From Serripes groenlandicus (taxonomy: Eukaryota; Mollusca; Bivalvia; Cardiida; Cardiidae), in contig JASEVX010000012.1 in assembly GCA_031761405.1 (NCBI GenBank), forward strand, positions 23,057,723-23,121,722: 64,000 nucleotides of DNA. Reading direction: 5' to 3'. This document shows, piece after piece, positions 10,498 through 21,461 of the stretch. The notes beneath the pieces are model-generated. The model was not told where the DNA came from. It saw nothing but the letters and a program-made list of their open reading frames with translations, and ran no database searches. Positions within the stretch are counted from its first letter, which is position 1; each line of letters starts with the position of its first letter. The translations under genes were made by a program, and so were the position numbers.

Positions 10498-13400
10498 GTG
10501 TTCGAGGTCTTGTTCGGGTGCATTATCCAAAGTTGAGACTAGTTCGTCACTTTTGTTCGGCTCAAGAAGTTGCTGTTTCCGTTGACAAGTCAGCTTTGAG
10601 TAAACTTAGGAAAAAGACAGGATTTCAGCTCATTAAGTGCAAAAATGCTCTCGCACAGTTTAACAACGATATCAAACAGGTATGACTTATTTTGTATCTA
10701 AAACTTGATGGTTATGTGGTGGCAAGACATGATTGCCCCAGTTGGCTCAGTTGGTAAGAGTGCCAATCAAGTGTCATGGGGGTCATGGGTTCAAAACCCA
10801 CATCAGGTGGACATCTTTTGTGAACCTTGATTGGTGTCCGCAGTAAACTTGAATGTGCCTGGAGAGTGCAGTTCTGGTTGATGCCAGACTCCCAAAGGTA
10901 TAGCAGGGAAGGGGTACTGTCTAGATGTGGTAGCATACATGATTACCCAGTTAGCTCAGTAAGTTAGTTAGAGCGCCAATCTAGTGCTATGGGGGTCATG
11001 GTATCTAGGCCCCACAGACCCTCGGGCTGTCATCTTTCCTTCTTGTGTTACTTATGAAAGTACAAATAGGTTTGATTTACACTTAAGTGTGTTACTTATG
11101 ATAGTACAAATAGGTTTGATTTACACTTAAGTGTGTTACTTATGATAGTACAAATAGGTTGATTTACACTTAAGTTACCCAGGGAGTATGAATTAGTGTA
11201 CTATTGCAGTGAAATTATGGAAGGAGTGTACTATCTAGATGCAGTGGCATGCAATGTCGAGAGCTTGGCGTGAAATGGTTGTAACTCAAAACCTATTTTG
11301 AAAACCCTGGATTAGGGGCAATTTTGACCCTTTTGTAAACAATGCAAATTTAGACTTATAAAGACTTAATGGCGAGGTGATTAATCTTGGTAAGTAAATA
11401 CCAATTTTAGTTAAAAGTACCGTTTCACGCCAAGCCCTCAACATGATTACCCAGTTAGCTCAGTTGGTAAGAGCACCAACCTAGTGGTATGTATCTATGC
11501 CCCCACCCCAACAGGCTGTCATCTTTCCTTCTTGTGTTACTTCTGATAGGTTGGATTTACACTTAACCTTTTCCCTCATACGACAATTCTGCAGCAGACG
11601 ACTTTGAACATATTTTGTCAAAAGATTAAAATCTCTATAATTGAATGGATAACCTATGACTAAAAGTGGAAAACATTGTGGCAAAAGGATAAATTGCACG
11701 TTTTGTGCAATTTCTTCTATTGTCACTATGTTTTCAAAAAGCCGTCTGCTGCAAAGGCGTCATAAAGCGTCTTTATGAAGTAAAGGGTTAAGTCACCCAG
11801 GGAGTATAAATTAGTGTACTATTGCAGTGATATAACTGAAATACTGTGGAACTAGTTTAAAACCTTACCGGTGCAGAACAATTTTTAATCCTTTCTTACT
11901 TACAAACAAAATTGCAGGAGAGGACTTTAAAAACACCTAGACTGAAATATGTAAGATCTCCATAAATAAAATGTACGTTTATTGAATAGAGCTATAAACA
12001 TTGTGGAAAAAGTAGCAAATGCTGTTAACCCTTTCCCTCATACGACAATTCTGCAGCAGACGACTATGAACATATTTTGTCAAAAAGTAGAAAATCTCTA
12101 TAATTGAATGGATAACCTATGACTAAAAGTGGAATACATTGTGGCAAAAGGAGAAATTGCACGTTTTGTGCAATTTCTTCTTTTGTCACTATGTTTTCAA
12201 AAAGCCGTCTGCTGCAGGGGCGTCAGAAAGCGTCTATATGAGGGAAAGGGTTAATGAGCAATTCCGCAGTATTTACAAGTCAAGAGTCAACTACTGCACA
12301 TGTTGAACATGGCATAAAACCTTGATTGATAAAAACTGTTGCTCAAAATTGTCTTCTTTAGTGACAAATTTTCACTTTGTTTTCAAAATACCGTCTGCTG
12401 CAGAGGCATCAAAAAGCGTCTATATGAGGGAAAGGGTTAAAGACGACCTGTGAACAAAGTCTATATTGTTGTATTCCCATGGGAGGTTCCACTGTACTAA
12501 CAAGACTCGTCAAGAGCAAAAAATTAAATTTCTATTGCTCAAAACAAGCAATTTCTCCTTTTGCCACAATGTTTTCCACTTTTGGTCATAGGTTTTCTAT
12601 TCAATTATAGAGATTTTCCATTTTTTTGACAAAATATGTTCAAAGTCGTCTACTGCAGAATTGTCGTATGAGGGAAAGGGTTAATTGCACGGTCATTTAT
12701 GCAGAAAATGAGTAATTGGGAAACCTAAAAGTGTGGTTATCATAGTCAGGGAATTGCTATTCCAAGGTGGTCTTTAGCACTGGTTTGACTGTACGTGTAA
12801 AGCAGGCAAACAAAGACTTGCGTGGGACTGTACCAATGCAAAGCCACGCCTGAGTCTTCCCTTGACTCTGCTCATTTGTTTTTATTTTTTTGCAATAGGC
12901 TGAAGAATGGATGAGAGAACAAGCACAGAAAGAGGGCTGGGCAAAAGCTGGTAAGCTATCTGAGAGATCCATGACCCACGGCCTTGTTGGGCTGATAGAA
13001 GATGCAAACAGTGCCACCATAGTTGAGGTAAGCTTTACACTATAATATAATGCAGGAATCCGCTCTGGCTGAGTGGTTAATGTCTGGGATTTGGAACCAG
13101 TCATCCAGGCTTTCATCCCCAGTCGATGCACATCGGTCATTGTGGATTGCCCTTGTTTAACCCTTTCCCTCATATAGACGCTTTCCGACGCCTCTGCAGC
13201 AGACAGCTTTTTGAAAACATAGTGACAAAAGAAGAAATTGCACAAAACATGCAATTTCTCCTTTTGCCACAATGTTTTCCACTTTTTGTCAAAGGTTTTC
13301 CATTCAAATATGGAGATTTTCTATGTTTTGACAAAATACGTTCAAAGTCGTCTGCTGCAGAATTGTCGTATGAGAAAAAGCGTTAAGGCACATTTCCTAG

Positions 13401-16400
13401 CTTAAGTCTGATTTTCTTTTCTGATCATGAATAAGTGAAAGTTCTATCAATGTAATATAAATAATGTTGAAAGCATAAAACCCTTATAAACAATAAATCA
13501 ACACTATACTGAGCATGTCACATGAACAGTGATCTCTACAGGGTTAACAGTTTAACCCTTTCCCTCATATAGACGCTTTCCGACGCCTCTGCAGCAGACA
13601 GCTTTTTGAAAACATAGTGACAAAAGAAGAAATTGCACAATATGTGCAATTTCTCCTTTTGCCACAATGTTTTCCACTTTTAGCCATAGGTCATCCATTC
13701 AGTTATGGAGATTTTCTATGTTTTGACAAAATACGTTCAAAGTCGTCTGCTGCAGAATTGTCGTATGTGGGAAAGGGTTAAATGCCTTTCCCTGCAACAG
13801 ACATTTGACCCCCCTTTGTAGCAGGTCACCTTTTGAAAACACTGCGAAAAATGGAGAAATTGCCCAACTTGCTACTTTTGAGAAAAGTTTGGCCCAATTT
13901 TCATATAATTTAATAGAAATTTGCTCAAAAACGAATATATATCTGTGAGACAGGTTACCTATGATGACCCTTTACAAGATTCCTGTTGAAATAAAAAACG
14001 TGGCCTTGATGGACTGTGTTACACTTGATGCATAAAGTGAAAACTTAAAAAATATTTTTTTCAGAACATAAGCCCAACTTTCTAATTATTGCTTAGAATT
14101 GTCCCTTGGGTGACCCGCTACCAGATTGTTCAAAAACATATTAAAAAATTTGATAAAGTGTTAAGTTAAAATAATAAACAAATGACTAGATAATGAGGTC
14201 AGAGGAGTAAACAGGTCCTTCTTCCGCGCAAGTGTGGAGGTAGAGCGTCCACCTTTGGTGTGGGATGTTACAGGATTAATCCCTGGCGGATCATACCAAA
14301 TACTTTAACTATGTTATTAATGAATTTTCCTTCTTGGCGCTGAAGGTGGGGGGGGTTAGCATTATGACTGACGGGCTTGGGTCAGGATAAATGGACCATT
14401 AGTACTGGTTACTTACCCATGATAAGATTTATTATAACTGAATAAATTTTGAAAGCGCAGCATGAAACCCAAAACAATCAACTTTTCTTCCACGATATCT
14501 TCATAAGCATTCATTTAAACCTATGAAAAACGCCCCTTTTCTAGAGCTCTGAATAAACATACATGTATTGCTTTTCGTTTTTAGGTGAATTGCGAGACAG
14601 ACTTTGTGGGAAAGACTGAGAAGTTTCAAACATTGGTCAAAGAAATCACGCATACTTGTCATACACACTTTTGTGGACAAAATCAATCAAAGGTACGGTT
14701 TAAACCTGATGTGGCTTTTTCAGCAGATGAGATTTAACCCTTCCCTCATGTAGATGCTTTTTGACGCATCTAAAACAGATGACTTTTGAAAATAATGTAG
14801 CAAATGGAGCAATCCCTTTTGTCTACATGTTTTCATCTCTATTCAATTATTGTACTTTCGTTAAAAGGGACTTCCAATTTTTTTCGCGTATATTTTCAAA
14901 GTCGTCTGCTGTAGATTTGTTGTATGATGGAAAGGGTTGAAAAAAATAATAATATGGGTAAATGAGAAATTTCTTGTCACTTTACGTCTTCGACTGTGTA
15001 TTTATATCATAACTTCAATTTTAACCCTTTCCTACATACAACAAACCTGCAGCAGACAACTTTTAACCAGCTTGGTTAAGATGTGCAGAGGTGTCATATT
15101 GTCTGTATGTTGGAAAGGGTTTGTCAATTATAGGAAAATCTCTAGAAATGAAAGGATTTTTTTTTTTATAGAATTGAAAACATTTGGGTAAAAGGGAAAA
15201 TTGCTTGTTATGAGCAACTTCTCCTTTTGCCACATTGTTTTCAAATGTCGTCTGCTGCAGAGGCTTGTAGGAACAAGTGGGAAAGGTCTAACGTATTCAG
15301 GTGAGCAATAAAGGGCCAACATGATCTTTTTTGAAAAAACGGATCGTATTATAGTTTTACCTGCGGCGTACGGGCGGGCGGGCAGTATCCAGTATGTTTT
15401 CAGCTCAATAAATTTAGAAGCCGTTGTTCAATCATCACTAAATTTGGTCAGAATGTGTATTGGCATAATATCTCGGACAAGTTCAATAACTAGCCATATC
15501 GCTTTAGTCAATCAAGAGTTATCGCCCTTTAATTATAGAAATTACTCAAAATTGGTCTTGTCAGCTCAAAAACTTAAGAAGCCTTTTTCCAATCATCACC
15601 AAATGTCGTCAAAATGTGTATTGGCATAATATCTCGGACAAGTTTGATAACTAGCCATATCGCTTTAGTCAATCAAGAGTTATTGCCCTTTAATTATAGA
15701 AATTACCTAAAATTAGTTTTGTCGGCTCAATAACTTTAGAAGCCTTTTTCCAATCATCACCAAATTCAGTCAGAATGTGTATTGGCATAATATATCGGAC
15801 AAGTTTGATAACTAGCCATATTGCTTTAGTAAATCGAGAGTTATGGCTCTTTAATTATAGAAATTACCTAACATTGGTCTTGTCGGCTCAATAACTTTAG
15901 GAGCCTTTGTCCAATCATCACCAAATTTGATCAGAATGTGTATTAGCGTAATATCTCGGACAAGTTCGATAACTAGCCATATTGCTCTAGTCGATAGAGA
16001 GTTATTGCCCTTTAATTATAGAAATTACTTAAAATTGGTCTTGTCAGCTAAATAACTTGTGAAGCCTTTATCCGATCATCATCAAATTTAGACAATATGT
16101 CGATGGGCAGAATATCTTGGTCAAGTTTGATAACTTACAACGTTATCTTAGTCACTACACAATTATGTCCCTCGAAATCGCCAAAACTGTACTAACAGTG
16201 TCCGCTCTCTAAGTTTGGCTGATGTACAAACAAATTATCACTATACTTGCTCTCAAAAAACAGGACGGGCGTATTTTGTGACATTTGGCGCTCTTGTTTT
16301 TGAAGGAAATAAAGTCTGGCTATTGTGATACCCTTGGCGTCGTCAACGTCTGCCTCGCCACTAAACTTTATATTAACCTTACCTCAAAACTTAAAAAACT

Positions 16401-17856
16401 GGCAACATTTTCAAATGAAATTTTTAACAGTACACAGGTCTATACCAAGTCACATAACTCCTGTTTCAATGAGGCGCTCTTGTTTTGGAAAACTTGTTGA
16501 AGTTAAAATGCCAGATCAAACTTGTCAGGTAGGACACCTAAAGCTGTAATAACATTTTTTATAAATCAGTGACAAACATGTTATAATTTTGTATTTAACT
16601 GTTGTAGATATTGATGGGGAAAGAAGCAATAGAGCTGAAGAGTGTAGAAAGCGATAGCAAGTTAAGTGACATGATAGCCTTACTCGTGGGTAATATCGGA
16701 GAAAACATGATGTTACGCAGGGCTGCCTTTATACAGAAAGAACCTTCAACAATCCTAAAAACATATATACATGATTCAGGTGTGTGCTTTTTGTGGTGCC
16801 TGCTTCTCTGGCGTTTGTACTTATAGCCGTCCTATTTGAACAAATCTATTGGCATGTGTGCATTTGAACACTCTTGTATGAACATTATGAACTTATAATT
16901 TAATTGTACTTCCACAATTAAGATGAGAGCTTATACTTAACCCTTCCCTTCATACGACAATTCTGCAGCAGATGACTTTGAACATATTTTGTCAAAAAAT
17001 GGAAAATCTCTGAATGGATAACCTATGACTAAAAGTGGAAAACATTGTGTCAAAAGGAGAAATTGCTCGTTTTGAGCAATTTCTTCTTTTGTCACTATGA
17101 TTTCAAAAAGCCGTCCGCTGCAGAGGCGTCAGAAAGCGTCTATTTGAGGTAAAGGGTTAAGCTGTCAAAAAGGGAAAAGTGCCAGGTTGCGAGGTGTCAC
17201 ATAGGGATAATGTTTGTTGTTCTGTTTGTCACACTTAAATATTTGACTTATTTGAACTTCCAATGTAATTGTTCACCTGTAAACAAGACTTGAGCGACTA
17301 GGAGTTGAAGTTTTCTGAAGTTGACAAAACAGGGAAAAGCGTGGGATTGCAGGGTGACCGATGACTTTTGACTTTTGAGCAATTTTTCCTGCCACAATAT
17401 TTAAAACAGTTGTCTGTTCTGTCAGAAAGTGTCTGTATGTGGTAAAGTGGTACACAAAAGGTTGATCATTACATCACTTGTCTTATTTTCCTTGCAGGAC
17501 CAAAACTTCAGATGGATAATTGTGTGTTCGGTAAATTTGCCGCCATTGTTAAGATAGAGGTCCCAGATGTGGATGAGATAGGATCAAACATATGTCAACA
17601 CATAGTTGGTATGAACCCCAAGTCGATCGGGCCATGGGACACACCAAAATCGGGTGGCAAAGGCAAGAAGAAGAAGAATCAAGAAGGGGATAGTAAAGAA
17701 ACGGAGAAAGCAGTGGAGGATGAAGAGCTGCTTAAGCAGGACTTTTTATTGGATTCTACAAAGACGGTTAAACAGTTTTTACAGGACAATTCGCCGAGGG
17801 TGGTAGACTTTGTTAGATTACAATGTGGTGAGGAATTAGACGAGGAAGAAGAGTGA
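10498..17856 (+). CDS. TSFM: Elongation factor Ts, mitochondrial (five exons; first exon not found)
   Basis: The product is the guanine-nucleotide exchange factor that regenerates EF-Tu-GTP in mitochondrial translation. Exons: 10498-10679, 12899-13027, 14585-14692, 16608-16779 and 17498-17856, all with AG/GT borders and matching phases (entry phase 1, then 0, 0, 0, 1). Both EF-Ts signatures are present. The first, LRKKTGFQLIKCKNAL, is in the first exon listed; the second, VNCETDFVGKTEKF, starts exactly at the 12899/14585 exon junction. The core continues with GNIGENMMLRRAAF and ends in a final exon with a Lys/Glu-rich insert (KGKKKKN region) before the conserved KTVKQFLQD. The stop is TGA at 17854-17856, with AATAAA at 17869. 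About 316 residues are visible, close to the family's usual length. The 5' exon with the ATG and presequence must lie upstream and end in phase 1. An Arg-rich frame at 9606-9836 is a possible but unproven source. The introns carry at least eight TTAA-1 MITE copies. Confidence 0.95.
10727..11256 (+). mobile_element. SINE-D, two tandem units
   Basis: tRNA-like heads CCCCAGTTGGCTCAGTTGGT (10738) and CCCAGTTAGCTCAGTAAG (10944), the first with a box B GGTTCAAAACCC. Long flanking sequence is shared between units. Confidence 0.65.
11045..11185 (+). repeat. Three tandem copies of a 53-bp repeat
   Basis: GTTACTTATGATAGTACAAATAGG...ACACTTAAGTGT in SINE-D flanking sequence. Confidence 0.75.
11257..11437. 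mobile_element. MITE with GCTTGGCGTGAAAYGGT inverted repeats
   Basis: Terminal repeats at 11260-11280 and 11420-11437. It sits inside a SINE-D unit whose flanking words reappear on either side. Confidence 0.6.
11445..11870 (+). mobile_element. SINE-D, third unit, split by a TTAA-1 MITE
   Basis: Head CCCAGTTAGCTCAGTTGGT; the downstream part resumes at 11792 with GTCACCCAGGGAGTA. Confidence 0.65.
11563..11791 (+). mobile_element. TTAA-1 MITE inserted in a SINE-D repeat
   Basis: The copy splits a repeat whose uninterrupted version is at 11162-11190 (ACACTTAAGTTACCCAGGG). Here it reads ACACTTAA, the element, then TTAAGTCACCC, which shows directly the duplication of TTAA. Confidence 0.9.
12025..12254 (+). 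mobile_element. TTAA-1 MITE, reference copy
   Basis: TTAA-1 elements are about 230 bp. They begin TTAACCCTTTCCCTCATACG, contain TTCTGCAGCAGACGAC, and have a central hairpin around GAGAAATTGC...GCAATTTCTTC. The right half mirrors the left (GCCGTCTGCTGCAGAGGCG) and ends GGGAAAGGGTTAA. They carry no coding capacity. A TTAA flank on both sides and ends starting CCC match the piggyBac superfamily, so these are probably non-autonomous piggyBac-type MITEs. 'Plus' is used for copies with the CATACGACAATTC half on the left. This copy is in TSFM intron 2. Confidence 0.85.
12330..12440 (+). mobile_element. TTAA-1 MITE, right half only
   Basis: Right half ending GGGAAAGGGTTAA; the left end is missing or too diverged to recognise. 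Confidence 0.7.
12525..12684 (-). mobile_element. TTAA-1 MITE, truncated, reverse orientation
   Basis: Central hairpin plus the half ending AATTGTCGTATGAGGG. It faces the copy at 12025-12254, so a transcript through both could fold on itself. Confidence 0.75.
13054..13494 (+). mobile_element. SINE-A split by a TTAA-1 MITE
   Basis: Head GCTCTGGCTGAGTGGTTAA at 13063; the body is interrupted at 13157-13386 and resumes to the tail at about 13490. Confidence 0.75.
13157..13386 (-). mobile_element. TTAA-1 MITE inserted in a SINE-A copy
   Basis: The SINE reads GCCCTTGT up to the element and GGCACATTTCCTAGC after it. Uninterrupted SINE-A copies at 57137 and 19965 join these two words. The target site became TTAA on both sides. 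Confidence 0.85.
13552..13781 (-). mobile_element. TTAA-1 MITE, full length
   Basis: Both TTAA flanks are present. A strongly diverged relative (CCTTTCCCTGCAACAGAC) follows at once, to about 13870. Confidence 0.85.
14222..14470 (+). mobile_element. SINE-B in TSFM intron
   Basis: GTGGAGGTAGAGCGTCCACC head and AGGATTAATCCC box B, body to the AGCGCAGCATGAAACCC tail. Confidence 0.7.
14734..14940 (-). mobile_element. TTAA-1 MITE, diverged
   Basis: The element starts 41 bases after the TSFM exon ending at 14692. The left flank is TTAA and the right flank is TTGA. Confidence 0.7.
15021..15292. mobile_element. TTAA-1 MITE, rearranged composite
   Basis: A short version closes at about 15120 (GGAAAGGGTTT) and a second hairpin half follows to 15292. 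It looks like one element inside or beside another. Confidence 0.6.
15350..16300 (-). mobile_element. Tandem-core (pearl/Helitron-like) element with five 161-bp units
   Basis: Units repeat every 161 bp (GCCTTTTTCCAATCATCACC, TATCTCGGACAAGTT). On the minus strand the element would begin ACAAGAGCGCCAAATGTCAC (about 16300) and end past a CCCGCCCGCCCG tract (about 15380). It lies in TSFM intron 4. Confidence 0.55.
16937..17160 (+). mobile_element. TTAA-1 MITE in TSFM intron
   Basis: Full length with TTAA on both sides, between the exons at 16608 and 17498. Confidence 0.85.
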
Positions 17857-17868
17857 ATAGTATTAAAT

Positions 17869-17874
17869 AATAAA
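17869..17874 (+). promoter_or_regulatory. Poly(A) signal of TSFM
   Basis: An AATAAA lies 13 bases after the TSFM stop codon, and further overlapping AATAAA-type words follow to about 17960. Confidence 0.6.
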
Positions 17875-18018
17875 TAAATGAATAAATGAATATGTGTTTC
17901 AAATCTTATAAGTTTACTGCTATAGTTATGTTGTGAATTGTCAAGATAAATAAATAAAGAATAAATAAATATGTGTTTCGAATCTTTAAGTTTACTGCTA
18001 TAGTTATGCTGGGAATTG

Positions 18019-18106
18019 TCAAGATTCATGCTCATGATGAACAATTTCTCCTTTTGCCACAATGTCTTCATAAGTCGTTTGCTGCAAAAGTGTTGGAAAG
18101 GGTTAA
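18019..18106 (+). mobile_element. TTAA-1 MITE, right part
   Basis: From the central hairpin to GGAAAGGGTTAA, just beyond the TSFM 3' end. Confidence 0.6.
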
Positions 18107-18153
18107 ACATGTGTCAGAGAAATATAGTTAGGAATACAACAGTTTACTCTCAC

Positions 18154-18370
18154 TTAACACTTTCCCACATACAACAAATCTGCAGCGGACAAGTTTGAAT
18201 ACAAAATATTGAAAATCTCTATAACTGACAGAAAAATTATTGAATAAAGTTGAAAACATTGTGACAAAAGGAGAAATTGCTCATGAGTAATTAATCCGTT
18301 TGTCACAATGTTTTCAAAATTTGTCTGCTGCAGAGGTGTCAGAAATCGTCTATATATGGGATAGGGTTAA
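18154..18370 (+). mobile_element. TTAA-1 MITE
   Basis: Diverged subtype with CCCACATACAACAAATCTGCAG on the left and TTAA flanks. Confidence 0.8.
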
Positions 18371-18499
18371 AATCATGAAGTTTACTGTTCTAGTTATTTT
18401 GTGAAATGTCAAGACTCATGGCACCTTGCCTTCAATGATAATGTGCATGATTATTGCAGTTGCTGTGTTCGTGTATCCATCTGTTTTAACACAGGAAGA

Positions 18500-18650
18500 G
18501 AACACTTATTAATGAACCCTGGTTGACGAACCAGTAACAGGCTAGGAAATGTGCCTTGACCAAGTGTACTCTACCATGACCGGATGATTACACCTCAGAC
18601 ACAGTCCTTAAACCCCATACCTCACCACTGGGCCACAGCAAATTCCTTAA
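18500..18650 (-). mobile_element. SINE-A, diverged
   Basis: Minus-strand head TGGCCCAGTGGTGAGG and body GGCACATTTCCTAGCC. Confidence 0.55.
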
Positions 18651-18867
18651 AATGAAGTTAATTTAATAAGAATGAAAACAATTGACCACAGACTCATGAA
18701 TACTTCATTTGATATGCTGAACTCAAAAAAAGAAAGTTGTTGTACCTTGCAATTGGTGAATGTTTGTTGGTTGGGGGTACATAGCAGGATTGAGTTAAAA
18801 GAACATTCACAACAGTACCATTTCTTCTTGTATTTGAGGGCAGTTGACCGAATACTATATTCTCAAA

Positions 18868-19087
18868 GGCAAGACCGCCTCGGCGGTGTAGTAGAAGAGT
18901 CCTCGTCTCAGGTGCTGGAGGTTGTAGGTTCTATACTTAATTAAAAATTGTAGCAATGGCTTTCCCTCCTTGGTGCAGGAAATTGTAGGGTTAGCATAAC
19001 GAATGACCTGATTGTGTCTGGATAAATAGACCAGTAGTACTGATAACTTGCCCAGGAAATAACCATAACAATTGTTTGAAACCTGTG
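18868..19087 (+). mobile_element. SINE-B interrupted in its tail
   Basis: CCTCGGCGGTGTAGTAGAAG head; the tail is split by the MITE at 19088. Confidence 0.65.
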
Positions 19088-19304
19088 TTAACCCTTTCCC
19101 TCATACGACAATTTTGCAGCAGACGACTGATCATATTTGTCAAAAAATAGAAAATCTCCATAACTGAATGGATAACCTTTGATTAAAAGTGTAAAACATT
19201 GTGGCAAAAGGAGAAATTGCTCGTTTTGAGCCATTTCTTCTTTTCTCACTATGTTTTCAAAAAGCCGTCTGCTGCAGAAGCGTCTATATGAGGGAAAGGG
19301 TTAT
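19088..19304 (+). mobile_element. TTAA-1 MITE inserted in the tail of a SINE-B
   Basis: The SINE-B that begins at 18868 stops at GAAACCTGTG and its tail word TTAAACACCAAAG resumes after the MITE. The left flank is TTAA; the right flank reads TTATTTAA. Confidence 0.8.
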
Positions 19305-19408
19305 TTAAACACCAAAGAGCCAAGCAAAAAAACACAAAAGTCCAAGATATGTTAATTTTCAAATTGAAAGGAGACAGAAAAAAATTATATACATGTACTT
19401 GAGTCGGA

Positions 19409-19414
19409 TTTATT
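19409..19414 (-). promoter_or_regulatory. Poly(A) signal of CTL1
   Basis: AATAAA on the minus strand, 44 bases beyond the CTL1 stop codon. Confidence 0.6.
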
Positions 19415-19457
19415 GACTTACTATGACAGAGATCTACAATGGTGCACAAAATGATAT

Positions 19458-21350
19458 TTATTTTCCTATGATTTCCAATCCACCATTAATCGTCTCGGCC
19501 CTGAAAAAAAATCGTGCAACGTCAACGAAGTCCCAAACTTGTGTAAGTAATACTTGTATGTGAACTCTGTAGATCTTGATCAGACTGAGCGGATGCACTG
19601 ACTAATCTTGGATTTACGATTTCCACAAACAATCAATTTTGAAGTGCATTTTCCTATGAACGAGCTTATTTCTGCAATTTTGATAAAAGTATTTACCCTT
19701 TCCCACAAACAGACGACTTTCGGAAACACTGGCTAAAGGAGAAATTGCTCATGATGATCAATTTCTCCTTTTGTCACAATGTTTTCAACGCTTGTCATTG
19801 ACCATACCTTCATTTACAGAGAACGCACCTTATTCGGAATATATGTGAAAGGGTACAGCCATCGTTTTTTTAGGAAAACGCCGTGGTCGAGTGGTTAGCA
19901 TCGGGATTTGAAATCGGGCGACCCGGGTTCGATCCAAAGTCGCGGCACGACGGTCATGGTGGAGTGTCCTTGGGCAAGGCACATTTCCTACCCTAGCTCT
20001 GGTTTGTTTACCCAGGGATCATGAATAAGCGAACCGTCGCCGTGATATAACTGAAATAGTGTGGAAAACGGCGAAAACCCCAATAAAACAAAAATCATGA
20101 CCTAGTACATGTACTTACTTGTAAAACAGAACTTATTAAGTCAAAAAGTTGGTATAATGCTTTCTAATTGGCTGACAGATTATGAAAAATATTTGAAAAG
20201 CTTTTGACTCATAGCAAAGGAATCCGAGTGGTTAGCGTCGGGGATTTGGAATCGGGCGTCCCGAGTTCGATCCCCAGTCGCGGCGCTGTGGTCATGGTGG
20301 AGTGCCCGTGGGGCAAGGCACATTTCCTAGCCTAGTACTGGTTTATTTACCGATGGATCATGAATAAGTGAACTGTCGCCGTGATATAACTGAACTAGTG
20401 TTGAAAACGGCGTAACACCCCAATATTCAATAATAGAAAGAAACACAACAACAAAAAACAGCCAGCACTTACTTTAATTCGCAGATAGGATTATATTTGT
20501 GCGTACAGGGAACATCATGCCATTGGTACCCGGCGTCGACGTAAAATAAAACGCAGTCTTCGTTACCATCGATATAGTTATCTGGTTGCCCGTCGTCCCA
20601 GTCCGCATACACGAGGCCCGTGTCCGTGTCAAACCATTTGAATGACCCTTCAATATCCTCGTCCGTCAGGCCCATCCAGTGAGGCTCGTCTGTAAGATAT
20701 TCATGAGGGATGACCGGGCCCCGGTACATATAGCAACGCGGGGTTGTGAGTTCAAACCCCCAGCTCGGCAAACATTATTTCCGACGTTTGATAAAAAGTC
20801 AACGCAACACGTGTCATTCGTTTATAGTCTATATGAAGAAGCAGACAGTGTCTTCGAACTATTGTAGTATGTAGTATTTGTATGATAAAGCCTGGCAACA
20901 CATGGGAAGGTGAACCGGCCTCCTTGATATGATTGAAAAAAAAAAAAAACACACCGAGGGATGAAGATACAGCAAAGGTATAGCTTAAGTATTACATACG
21001 AAATACATTTATATGTTTTGGTTCATCAGTTTGGAATTCCCTTCCTTCATATATATTCAACAATCAACGTCTGATCAGTATTTCAAATCCCAGTATTTAA
21101 GTTGAATAAACCAATCTGTGGTTGTTCTACGATACAGTAATAGACATAACGCTTTTAATTCCAATATTTATATATATATATATATATGTATACATGTAAT
21201 AGTGAGCTGTTTATATGTACCACACGCTAGATTCATGTTTCTTTTTGTTTATAAGTTTGAGGCCCTCATGAAAGATTGACTTGTATACATGTAGGCCTAC
21301 TGTGTCAAATGAGTGTCCTCTCTAAATAAAGCCTTTACTATTAGTATCAT

Positions 21351-21383
<33 letters not shown>

Positions 21384-21415
21384 TTTTATTATTATTTTTA
21401 CTATTGTTATTATTA

Positions 21416-21461
<46 letters not shown>

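Noticed and set aside
10738..10830. Possible tRNA genes at 10738 and 10944
   Set aside because: They are tRNA-like heads of SINE-D units with poor stems and repeated flanks.
12757..13272. 171-residue minus-strand frame
   Set aside because: It overlaps the TSFM exon at 12899-13027, a SINE and a MITE, with no family motif.
17679..18110. 143-residue minus-strand frame
   Set aside because: It is antisense to the last TSFM exon and its AT-rich 3'UTR.
20469..20471. TAA as the true stop of CTL1
   Set aside because: It lies in a consensus GTAAGT donor, and a homologous 43-nt terminal exon exists in both lectins.
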